7,592 bases of DNA from an uncultured Flavobacteriia bacterium (GTDB taxonomy: Bacteria; Bacteroidota; Bacteroidia; Flavobacteriales_D; Crocinitomicaceae), in assembly GCA_903887095.1 (NCBI GenBank), contig CAISOQ010000108.1, forward strand, positions 1 to 7,592. The letters are read 5' to 3'. This document shows, in pieces, positions 1 to 6,332 of the stretch (positions are counted from its first letter, which is position 1; the number at the start of each line of letters is the position of its first letter). The position numbers and the translations under genes were made by a program. The notes under the pieces were generated by a model, which did no database searches, was not told the origin of the DNA, and saw nothing but the letters and a program-made list of their open reading frames with translations.

Positions 1-593
1 ACTGTAATTTTTACTTCACAACTATCTGCTTTATCGAGAAGTGATTGTTTACAAGGCCACCATTCATAAGCTGAAAAAGGTTCCGACAATGACCAAGTAA
101 CTTGATTTCCCCATGATGGCGAATTATCATTTGTCATTCCTGCTCCGCCTAAAGGATTTGTCGTAGCATCTGGCGGAGTTCCATTGTAATCTATTGAAAG
201 AACAAATGATTCTCCAGCTACTTTATTGACTGGGGCTTTCACAGCAGATAGATTTCGGCTGAATTGAACAGGACTTCCGTCAACGCGAATTTCAGTAATG
301 GCTAAGGTATTGAACAATTCAAATAAAGCTGAATCCAAAGTTTGTCTTGCAGTAGCATGAATTTCTGCCGTACCACCAATTGCTGTGGATAGGTTTGTCA
401 TTGACACATCTAGAGCATAGAAATGAACGTCGTATTTTTCAGTTTCAACAATCTGTGATACAGAGAGTGCGTTACTTTTTAGCTGTTGATTTTTAAATCG
501 GTCTCTTTTTGAGCAATTCGTTGAGGATTCATCTTGAGCAAAATAGGAGAAGGAAAGAAGCACGGTCAGTGTGCCTATGACAAGTTTATTCAT
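1..593 (-). CDS. Secreted M1-family aminopeptidase-like protein, N-terminal part (3' end outside window)
   Basis: Reading from ATG at 593-591 down to position 1 gives 197 complete codons with no stop, so the gene is complete at its 5' end and cut by the window edge. Residues 1-19 form a signal peptide (MNK start, hydrophobic core, cleavage near YFA/QD), so the product is exported. From about residue 54 (YDVHFYALDV) the sequence reads like the N-terminal beta-sandwich domain of M1 metallopeptidases. The strongest match is residues 170-191, with SEPFSAYEWWPCK followed by DKADS, which corresponds to the family's 'EP..AR.WWPC.D.P.DKA' segment. The zinc site HExxH and the GAMEN-type motif would lie further downstream, outside the window, so catalysis cannot be confirmed. 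M1 enzymes remove N-terminal residues from peptides. A C-terminal T9SS domain is possible but not visible. The gene lies 90 nt downstream of the GNAT gene on the same strand and has its own weak promoter candidate. Confidence 0.8.
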   Translation of the reverse strand, partial: MNKLVIGTLTVLLSFSYFAQDESSTNCSKRDRFKNQQLKSNALSVSQIVETEKYDVHFYALDVSMTNLSTAIGGTAEIHATARQTLDSALFELFNTLAITEIRVDGSPVQFSRNLSAVKAPVNKVAGESFVLSIDYNGTPPDATTNPLGGAGMTNDNSPSWGNQVTWSLSEPFSAYEWWPCKQSLLDKADSCEVKIT

Positions 594-610
594 AGTTTAG
601 ATTTATTGTA

Positions 611-643
611 TAAAAATAAACAAATCGATTTTGTCTCGAGAAA
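611..643 (-). promoter_or_regulatory. Candidate promoter of the M1 peptidase gene
   Basis: On the minus strand a TATTTTTA box (618-611) matches the Bacteroidota -7 consensus TAnnTTTG at 7 of 8 positions. It follows a TTTC (643-640) after 21 nt and leaves 17 nt before the ATG. The -33 element is poor. The main support is that the S9 peptidase gene has the same TTTC-N21-TATTTTTA layout. In AT-rich DNA such matches arise easily by chance. Confidence 0.3.
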
Positions 644-683
644 GTTTGCTGGAATTATTAATTCAACGGCAAGATTTAATGAA

Positions 684-1124
684 TTAACGGATAAATTCCT
701 CCTTTAAAATGTTAATAAAGTGGAAACCTCTTGGCGCAAATCCTTCGTTGTAGAAAAATTTATGCGCTTTAAAGTTGCTAGTGTATGAATCTAATGACAT
801 CATTACACAGTTTTCTTCTTTGGCTTTGATAGCGAGATAATCAAACATTAACTTTCCCGCTCCTTTTGACCGATGCTTGGTCGAAACAACCAAATTGTCA
901 ATTTCAAGGTACTTTCCGCACCATAATTTGGTACCAATCCAAAACCCAGTGAGTCCAAGACATTCTTCGCCTTCAAACACAGCAATTTGACCGTAGCGAT
1001 TATTAGGAAGCATCTCATCAAGATCACGAGAATAATCTTCCAATGTCAACGTAGGATAGAGATCTTGCAGCACGTGCAAAAACGAAAGCATCTCTTCTTT
1101 GTTCTTCAATTCCTTGATAATCAT
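684..1124 (-). CDS. GNAT-family N-acetyltransferase
   Basis: A 146-residue protein, about one GNAT domain long. GNAT enzymes transfer an acetyl group from acetyl-CoA to an amine; the substrate here cannot be told from sequence. The acetyl-CoA pyrophosphate-binding loop is visible as RSKGAG at residues 85-90 (the R-x-x-G-x-G/A signature), preceded by the usual beta strand (LEIDNLVVSTKH, 73-84) and followed by helix 3. The C-terminal motif B, NFKAHKFFYNEGF (117-129), is also typical. There is no signal peptide, so it should act in the cytoplasm. Its ATG (1124-1122) overlaps the TGA of the upstream S9 peptidase (1123-1121) in an ATGA arrangement, which points to one transcript and probable translational coupling. 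I see no obvious hairpin terminator in the 90 nt after it. Confidence 0.88.
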   Translation of the reverse strand: MIIKELKNKEEMLSFLHVLQDLYPTLTLEDYSRDLDEMLPNNRYGQIAVFEGEECLGLTGFWIGTKLWCGKYLEIDNLVVSTKHRSKGAGKLMFDYLAIKAKEENCVMMSLDSYTSNFKAHKFFYNEGFAPRGFHFINILKEEFIR

Positions 1125-3469
1125 TTTGCGAATTTGAGAATTAATTCAGAGTAAAACAATTCATAAATACGACGGTATTCATCGTTCCAGGAATAGCTTT
1201 CCTTAAAACCATGCGATTCGACAGGAAAAACAGCTAATTCCCACTTTTCTTTTCCGAGTTCTATGAATCGCTGACTAAGTCGAACAACATCTTGAAATTG
1301 CACATTGTCATCTACCATTCCATGCAACATTAATAACTTTCCTTGCAAATTCTTAGCGAAGTAGATGGGTGAACTTCTTTTGTATGCTTCAGGATCAGTA
1401 TCCGGATAATTAAGAATGTTACTGGTGTATTCATGGTTGTAATGCGCCCAATCAGTAACAGATCTTAACGCTGCGCCGCACGGAAATTCACCTGGTGTAG
1501 AAAGCATTGCCATTAATGTGATAAAACCACCGTAAGACCCTCCGTAAATTCCTACCCGATTCGAATCAATGCCAAGCTTGTTTACAAGGTAATTTTTTCC
1601 GTCAAGATGGTCTTGAAGGTCTCGTCCACCCATGTGTCTGTAGATAGCTGTTCGATAATCACGTCCATAACCCTCGCTTGCTCTGTAATCGATATCCAAT
1701 ACCGTGAAGCCATTATCCATTAGTAAATGATGAAACATATATTCACGGTAGTAATTACTCCAATAGTTGTGAGCATTTTGCAGGTATCCAGCACCGTGCA
1801 CAAAAATAATAGCGGCACTGTTTTTCTTGTTCGAAAGAGGTTCATATAACCGAGCGTAAACATCGGTGTTGTCACTGCCTTTAAAAGTGACAACCTTTGG
1901 TTCAGTCCAATTGTATGATTTGAAATTATTTGTTCTAGAATCTGTAATTCGAATTTTTGTTGTGTTTTGAATGTTTGGTGCGAGATACAATTCCCAAGGT
2001 TCGTTTTTGTCTGAGAATCGCATAGCGAGTGTTTTTTCATCAGGAGAGAGTGCGACGTCATGGTAACCATCTTGAGTAAGAATGGGAATTAATTTGTGAG
2101 CTGAAATATCATAGCTTAAAAAATCGCGATTCCCCGGGTGAGAGCGATTACCGGTAATGTAAAATTTGCTTCCATCCTGTGAAAGCATCACCTGATGAAC
2201 TTCCCATTTTCCATCTGTTAATTGTTCTTTTTTATTGTTGGATATCGAATAAAGATACAGGTGAGAATAACCACTAACTTCAGACTGGAAATAAGCTGTT
2301 TTATCATCTTTTAGCCAACCCAACGTTCCTTCTTCTTCATTCCAGCTAGAAATTCCTGGACCTCCAATCCATGCATCATCGTGTTGGTGATCTATTTCTT
2401 TGAACTTTCCTGTACCAAGGTCAATGAGTACAATCCATCGGTCTTTGTTGTCATAGGATCTTATATCACAAAGCGCTTGAGAAGAGTTTTTTGTAAATTT
2501 CAGCGAATGCATGATGATTTTTCGATCCTTTTTATAGTCACTCGTATCGTTTAAATACGCCGGTTTTTTTCGAATATCAGAGAGTTTGGAAAAATCAACA
2601 AAATAGACACTGTCTTTGTAGATGTTATACAGAGCAAGTTCATGCGACGGCTCCTCTATTCCAACTTTCGCTCTAGCATTGATTGACTTAGAGTATCCGT
2701 CTGATCCCATGTAATTCTCAACATGTGTTTCTTTTTCAGGAGGGTATTCACTCAATCTAAATGCAATGAATTTTCCTTGAGGATTTACCTGAAGATTTTC
2801 AAGTGTTTTTTTGCCGAAATAAAATTCAGAAGGCAATTCATATAAATGATTCTCTTGTTTTTCGTTCCATGCTTTTCGTTCATTCTTATCTCGGATGTAT
2901 TCAAAAAGTTCTACTTGTTGTTTTTCAAGGTAGGTCGAGTCAATTTTATTCTGATCTCTTTCTCCTTTTTTGAAGTTGCTTATTTGCTGGATGCTGCCCG
3001 AAAAATTATTGTAGGAAAATAGATTTGCGTCCTGTTGGAAAAAAATGATGTTGGCATCGTTTGATCGAATTATTTGTTGAATCGGAGAATCACTTTGATA
3101 AATTAGTTTTAACGCTTTAGTCTTCTTGGAATAATGAACGAATGCACCGTCAATGATGAGGTATTGATCAGAAAAGGTCGCTTGCGAAGGATCGAACTCT
3201 AGGATCTTTTTTTTGTCAGCCAAGACAGCTTTTTTCTCTTTCTGTAAAATAGTTAATTCATACGTAGAATTTCCAGGTTCATTTTTTGGATTCCAATCAA
3301 AATAGATTTTTGTTCCATCAATACTCCATCTGATATTCTCAGGTTGATGGCCAATGAATTCATTTCCTTTCATTATTTCTCCAAGACTCAGCGTGGAATT
3401 GTTAGGTGCGTTTTGTGCCCAATTCAATAGATGAATAAAAATAAATGCAGAAAATAAGAGTAATCGCAT
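1121..3469 (-). CDS. Secreted S9-family (prolyl oligopeptidase / DPP IV-type) serine peptidase
   Basis: A 782-residue protein. I place the start at ATG 3469-3467 because it gives a clean signal peptide (MRLLLFSAFIFIHLLNWAQ, cleavage near residue 18-19). The frame stays open to 3691, but that would run antisense through the rpsP promoter and start and bury the signal peptide. Residues 20 to about 530 are a beta-propeller-like region with repeated blade segments such as SGYSHLYLYSI (399-409), and contain a charged helix-like insert around 165-207. Residues about 535-782 are the alpha/beta-hydrolase domain. The nucleophile Ser645 lies in GGSYGG (643-648), the acid is in VDDNV (Asp720 or Asp721), and the base is His753 in ESHGF. 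These enzymes cut short peptides, often after proline. There is no T9SS C-terminal domain, so it is probably periplasmic or outer-membrane associated. It is the first gene of an S9-GNAT pair and is divergent from rpsP. DPP IV, acylaminoacyl and other S9 specificities cannot be separated here. Confidence 0.95.
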   Translation of the reverse strand: MRLLLFSAFIFIHLLNWAQNAPNNSTLSLGEIMKGNEFIGHQPENIRWSIDGTKIYFDWNPKNEPGNSTYELTILQKEKKAVLADKKKILEFDPSQATFSDQYLIIDGAFVHYSKKTKALKLIYQSDSPIQQIIRSNDANIIFFQQDANLFSYNNFSGSIQQISNFKKGERDQNKIDSTYLEKQQVELFEYIRDKNERKAWNEKQENHLYELPSEFYFGKKTLENLQVNPQGKFIAFRLSEYPPEKETHVENYMGSDGYSKSINARAKVGIEEPSHELALYNIYKDSVYFVDFSKLSDIRKKPAYLNDTSDYKKDRKIIMHSLKFTKNSSQALCDIRSYDNKDRWIVLIDLGTGKFKEIDHQHDDAWIGGPGISSWNEEEGTLGWLKDDKTAYFQSEVSGYSHLYLYSISNNKKEQLTDGKWEVHQVMLSQDGSKFYITGNRSHPGNRDFLSYDISAHKLIPILTQDGYHDVALSPDEKTLAMRFSDKNEPWELYLAPNIQNTTKIRITDSRTNNFKSYNWTEPKVVTFKGSDNTDVYARLYEPLSNKKNSAAIIFVHGAGYLQNAHNYWSNYYREYMFHHLLMDNGFTVLDIDYRASEGYGRDYRTAIYRHMGGRDLQDHLDGKNYLVNKLGIDSNRVGIYGGSYGGFITLMAMLSTPGEFPCGAALRSVTDWAHYNHEYTSNILNYPDTDPEAYKRSSPIYFAKNLQGKLLMLHGMVDDNVQFQDVVRLSQRFIELGKEKWELAVFPVESHGFKESYSWNDEYRRIYELFYSELILKFAK

Positions 3470-3483
3470 AGTTTGCTTTTTTG

Positions 3484-3516
3484 TAAAAATAGAAAAGGTA
3501 TTTGATAGGGAAGAAA
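3484..3516 (-). promoter_or_regulatory. Candidate promoter of the S9 peptidase gene
   Basis: On the minus strand TATTTTTA (3491-3484) resembles the Bacteroidota -7 box TAnnTTTG with one mismatch. A TTTC (3516-3513) lies 21 nt upstream, and 14 nt separate the box from the ATG at 3469. The layout is the same as in front of the M1 peptidase gene, but the -33 element is weak and the call rests on pattern similarity only. Confidence 0.3.
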
Positions 3517-3568
3517 CTTGATTTGCTAAATTATTAAGCGGTAGTCGTTTTAGTAATGAATTTTCAAC

Positions 3569-3576
3569 TATATTTG
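3569..3576 (+). promoter_or_regulatory. Promoter -7 box for rpsP-rimM
   Basis: TATATTTG matches the Bacteroidota -7 consensus TAnnTTTG at every position. Transcription would begin around 3580-3585, giving a leader of about 50 nt before the rpsP ATG at 3635. The -33 region is less clear; the best candidate is a TTTT at 3548-3551. A strong housekeeping promoter is expected in front of a ribosomal protein gene, and this is the only full match in the divergent region on this strand. Confidence 0.6.
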
Positions 3577-3602
3577 CACCCCAATTAAATAATTTATAAA
3601 CC

Positions 3603-3617
3603 GGGGTTTCGCACCCC
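3603..3617 (+). promoter_or_regulatory. GC-rich hairpin in the rpsP leader
   Basis: GGGGT-TTCGC-ACCCC forms a perfect 5-bp stem with a 5-nt loop, an unusually GC-rich element in AT-rich surroundings. It ends 17 nt before the rpsP start codon, so it would lie in the 5' leader of the mRNA. The ACCCC arm also occurs at 3578-3582, close to the predicted transcription start, and could compete for the same GGGGT. Possible roles are autoregulation by a ribosomal protein or protection of the 5' end. No terminator-like T-run follows it. Confidence 0.45.
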
Positions 3618-3634
3618 ACATTGTAAAAACAACT

Positions 3635-4213
3635 ATGGCAACTCGAATCAGATTGCAAAGACACGGAAAGAAAGGAAAAGCTTTCTTCCACCTAGTAGCT
3701 GCAGACAGCAGAGCTAAAAGAGATGGTAAATTCATCGAGAAGTTAGGAACATACAATCCTAACACAAATCCCGCAACTATCGACATCAATTTCGAACGTA
3801 CTTTGAACTGGGTTCAAGTGGGTGCTGAAATGTCTGATACTGCTCGTGCGATTCTTTCTTACAAAGGAGTACTTCACAAAAATCACCTATTGAATGGTGT
3901 GAAGAAAGGTGCTTTAACTGCTGAGGAAGTTGAAACAAAATTTGCTGCTTGGGTAGCGGAGAAAGATGCAAAAGTTAGCGGAAAGAAAGATAATTTAGCG
4001 AAAAACGCTGCAGCTGATAAAGTAGCACGTTTGAAAGCTGAAGAAGAAGCGAATGCTGCCAAAGCTGCTGCTATTGAAGCAAAAAATACGCCAGTAGAAG
4101 AAGTGGTTGCTGATACAGAAGTTGAAGCTCCTGTGGCAGAAGAAACTGCATCTGAAGAAGCAACAGAAGCACCTGCTGAAGAAGCTGGTGAAGAAGAGGC
4201 TTCAGCAGAATAA
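3635..4213 (+). CDS. rpsP: 30S ribosomal protein S16 with long acidic C-terminal tail
   Basis: A 192-residue protein. S16 binds 16S rRNA in the body of the small subunit and is needed for its assembly. The N-terminal 85 residues are the S16 core: MATRIRLQRHGKKGKAFFHLV at the start, then ADSRAKRDGKFIEKLGTYNP (23-42), and a GAEMSDTARAILSYKGVL segment (63-80). About 107 residues follow that are absent from short S16 proteins of roughly 80-90 residues: a mixed Ala/Lys/Glu stretch (about 95-150), likely helical, then a very acidic, Val/Ala/Glu-rich low-complexity end (about 153-192). Extended S16 tails are familiar in Bacteroidota. The start is ATG 3635 in an A-rich context with no Shine-Dalgarno sequence. 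rimM follows 13 nt later, the conserved rpsP-rimM pairing. The gene is divergent from the S9 peptidase. Confidence 0.98.
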   Translation: MATRIRLQRHGKKGKAFFHLVAADSRAKRDGKFIEKLGTYNPNTNPATIDINFERTLNWVQVGAEMSDTARAILSYKGVLHKNHLLNGVKKGALTAEEVETKFAAWVAEKDAKVSGKKDNLAKNAAADKVARLKAEEEANAAKAAAIEAKNTPVEEVVADTEVEAPVAEETASEEATEAPAEEAGEEEASAE

Positions 4214-4226
4214 TTTATTGACTTGA

Positions 4227-4754
4227 ATGAATAAAGCAGATTGCTTTCATTTAGGATATGTAGCGAAACTTCACGGATTTAAAGGTGAAGTTTCGTTGTT
4301 TTTAGACGTTACGAATCCAGAGGATTACGAAACATTAGATGCCGTATTTATTGAAATTAACGGGCAACTGTCTCCTTTTTTTGTTGAATCATTCAAACTT
4401 AAAAACAAAGGTTTTGCAGCCGTTAAATTCGAAGGGGTAAATACGGAAAATGACGCTCGGATCATTCTCCGAAAAAATTTATTTCTTCCCGCTCAAATAC
4501 TTCCCAAACTAACAGGCACTCAATTTTACGATCACGAGGTTGTCGGATTCACTGTCGTTGATGTGAACTATGGAGTAGTAGGGAAGTTGGAATCAATTAT
4601 TGATCTTCAAGTCAACCCGTTGATTCAAATTATGAATGGAACCAAAGAAGTGCTCATCCCACTCATGGATGGAATAGTCACTGAGCTCGATAGAAAGAAA
4701 AAAACCATGACAATTCAAGCCCCAGCTGGTTTAATAGAACTTTACATCGGTTGA
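4227..4754 (+). CDS. rimM: Ribosome maturation factor RimM
   Basis: A 175-residue protein of normal RimM length. RimM is a cytoplasmic assembly factor that binds ribosomal protein S19 and helps mature the head of the 30S subunit. The N-terminal RimM domain is marked by GYVAKLHGFKGEV (10-22), the family's G.I.k.hGl.GEv signature, and an ENDAR segment near 74-78. The PRC-barrel domain begins around FYDHEVVGFTV (100-110) and continues through the NPLIQI segment (130-135), EVLIPLMDGIV (141-151) and the terminal PAGLIELY (166-173). The gene starts 13 nt after the rpsP stop and is almost certainly co-transcribed with it. A 14-bp palindrome overlaps its stop codon. In gammaproteobacteria trmD follows rimM, but here the next gene encodes an exported T9SS protein. 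Confidence 0.96.
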   Translation: MNKADCFHLGYVAKLHGFKGEVSLFLDVTNPEDYETLDAVFIEINGQLSPFFVESFKLKNKGFAAVKFEGVNTENDARIILRKNLFLPAQILPKLTGTQFYDHEVVGFTVVDVNYGVVGKLESIIDLQVNPLIQIMNGTKEVLIPLMDGIVTELDRKKKTMTIQAPAGLIELYIG

Positions 4755-4762
4755 ATTCAACC
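4749..4762 (+). repeat. Perfect 14-bp palindrome across the rimM stop codon
   Basis: GGTTGAATTCAACC is perfectly self-complementary and could fold as a 5-bp stem (GGTTG/CAACC) with an AATT loop. It includes the rimM TGA. A second perfect palindrome, CGAAATTTCG, lies at 4771-4780 and is followed by five T. Neither alone makes a convincing intrinsic terminator. Together they could be a weak terminator, an mRNA 3'-end stabiliser or an operator for the next gene. Confidence 0.35.
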
Positions 4763-4784
4763 AAATTGACCGAAATTTCGTTTT

Positions 4785-4792
4785 TACTTTTA
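4785..4792 (+). promoter_or_regulatory. Candidate -7 box for the T9SS protein gene
   Basis: TACTTTTA differs from TAnnTTTG at one position and lies 11 nt before the ATG at 4804. An ATTG at 4765-4768 could serve as the upstream element, but 16 nt is short spacing. If real, the transcript would have only a few leader nucleotides. Readthrough from rpsP-rimM is an alternative. Confidence 0.25.
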
Positions 4793-4803
4793 AAGTCGTT
4801 CCC

Positions 4804-6324
4804 ATGAAACAGATTCTATTATTTGCGGTTTTCATAATCACGCTAGTATCAACGAGCGCGCAATCGACGTTCAATAAACGGTACTACAATTTTGATAATT
4901 TGGTTGCCTCAGATTTTATTGTCCAGTCAGACAGTGAAATTGTTTTGGTAGGAGGTTCATATGGAACACAGGTATTTTTTAATCGATTCAATGCTCTCGG
5001 TGAGATTTTAAGTTCAAAAAAATACGTTAATACAAGTCAAACAATCGAGTTGAATAAAGTGCTTGCAGTTTCTGATTCTACTTTTATGACAGTTGGCTCA
5101 TTTTTTAATAACGAGAGTTTGGTAACCGAAGGGCTTTGTATGTTGTTGAATGAGAATGGAGACACACTTTGGACGAGAAGAATTCACTCGGGATTGAATG
5201 AAGCATGTGAAGTAACAAATTTGAAGCAATTATCAGACTCTACAGTAATAGTAACAGGATTTGCATATAACAATGGTTTTGCTTTAAAAATGGATGTTTT
5301 TGGCAATGAAATTTGGGGTATAGCATTGGGACAAAATGATGTGTCTGCAAGCCAGGGAGGAATGGTTAATTTTCAATCTGTTGAAGAAGACGACGCAGGT
5401 AATTTGATCCTTGTTGGCTATAAAATTGGTGCGAATTCAAATCAAGTTGGACTAATAGTCGAACTTGATACTGATGGTAATTTGATTTGGTCCAAGTCGA
5501 CCACCCAAAACGCTCTCATTTCAGATGTTTTAAAATTTGGACAGGACTATTTTCTTTTAGAGGAAAACGCTGATTACATCCTGAAATTGGATCAATCTTG
5601 GCAATTTCAATGGGGTAAATACTATTTCTATTCAACATCGGATGACCCTTCTATTACTTCTTCATTGGAATTAGGCAAAGACAGTACTATTCTTGTTACG
5701 GGAAATGATTTTTTTATGGGTAGTGTGTTGCGTATCGATAGCAACGGTAATCCTTTAGAATCGAATAATGTGTTCGGGAAAACATGTAGGGTAAAGGAGA
5801 CTGATTCGCTTGGGCTTTATTTTTTAAGCAATGGGCCAATTTACGGCGTGAAATCTCAGGCAATTACCCAGCAACATTTTTCGTTAAGTCGTGTTTCATC
5901 GCTGGATATTTCAGGTCAGGATATCTGCAATTGGCCCATATCTTTTAATGCAGTTGACGGAGTCTATAATTTTCAGTTGGATTCCATTTTAATCACAAGT
6001 TCAATTCAATTAGCTGAAAACCATTTAATCATGGATACTTTATTGTTACAGTCAGAAATAGGATGTGTTGATTTTTTAGGGGGATTGGACGAGGAATATG
6101 GGATTAACAACTTTTTGATTACGCCAAATCCGTCTAGTTCGGAAATTTTAGTTTCAATGTTGGATGCTTCAAATGAAGAAGTGCTGATTTTTGATTCGTT
6201 CGGAAGATTATTGAAAAGAGGAAATCTTTTGAATGGTAAATTGATGATGTCAATTGCAGAATATGAAAATGGCATTTATTGGATTTCTATACTTGGGAAG
6301 ACACAAAAAGTAGTGAAAAACTAA
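4804..6324 (+). CDS. Exported protein with T9SS type A C-terminal sorting domain, function unknown
   Basis: A 506-residue protein. A signal peptide (MKQILLFAVFIITLVSTSAQ, cleavage near residue 19-20) sends it to the periplasm. Residues about 436-506 are a T9SS sorting domain: the PNPSS entry (441-445), IFDSFGRLLKRG (462-473), ENGIYWISI (488-496) and a short basic end, KVVKN. The protein is therefore expected to cross the outer membrane by the type IX system and be released or anchored at the surface. The middle (about 25-415) has recurring segments of the form 'D..GN.IW', at NGDTLW (118-123), FGNEIW (166-171) and DGNLIW (224-229), with further degenerate copies. These repeat roughly every 50-60 residues and suggest a beta-propeller. 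I see no catalytic motif. It starts 49 nt after rimM and ends 8 nt before trmN6. Confidence 0.88.
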   Translation: MKQILLFAVFIITLVSTSAQSTFNKRYYNFDNLVASDFIVQSDSEIVLVGGSYGTQVFFNRFNALGEILSSKKYVNTSQTIELNKVLAVSDSTFMTVGSFFNNESLVTEGLCMLLNENGDTLWTRRIHSGLNEACEVTNLKQLSDSTVIVTGFAYNNGFALKMDVFGNEIWGIALGQNDVSASQGGMVNFQSVEEDDAGNLILVGYKIGANSNQVGLIVELDTDGNLIWSKSTTQNALISDVLKFGQDYFLLEENADYILKLDQSWQFQWGKYYFYSTSDDPSITSSLELGKDSTILVTGNDFFMGSVLRIDSNGNPLESNNVFGKTCRVKETDSLGLYFLSNGPIYGVKSQAITQQHFSLSRVSSLDISGQDICNWPISFNAVDGVYNFQLDSILITSSIQLAENHLIMDTLLLQSEIGCVDFLGGLDEEYGINNFLITPNPSSSEILVSMLDASNEEVLIFDSFGRLLKRGNLLNGKLMMSIAEYENGIYWISILGKTQKVVKN

Positions 6325-6332
6325 CTTTTTGA

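Noticed and set aside
622..631. Palindrome AAATCGATTT in the gap before the M1 gene
   Set aside because: It is short and AT-rich, and similar sequences are expected by chance. It has no T-run and no second copy nearby.
1720..2070. A 116-codon minus-strand open frame inside the S9 peptidase gene
   Set aside because: It overlaps the propeller and hydrolase coding region in another frame and its translation has no recognisable domain, so it is a shadow frame.
3470..3691. An in-frame 5' extension of the S9 peptidase by 74 codons to an ATG at 3691
   Set aside because: It would run antisense across the rpsP promoter and first codons, has no family similarity, and places the clear signal peptide at residue 75. 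The ATG at 3469 explains everything better.
3568..3971. Two minus-strand open frames opposite rpsP
   Set aside because: They mirror the strongly coding S16 core and have no recognisable features, so S16 is the real gene.
6006..6275. An 89-codon minus-strand open frame opposite the T9SS C-terminal domain
   Set aside because: It is antisense to a well-matched sorting domain and shows no domain or initiation context of its own.
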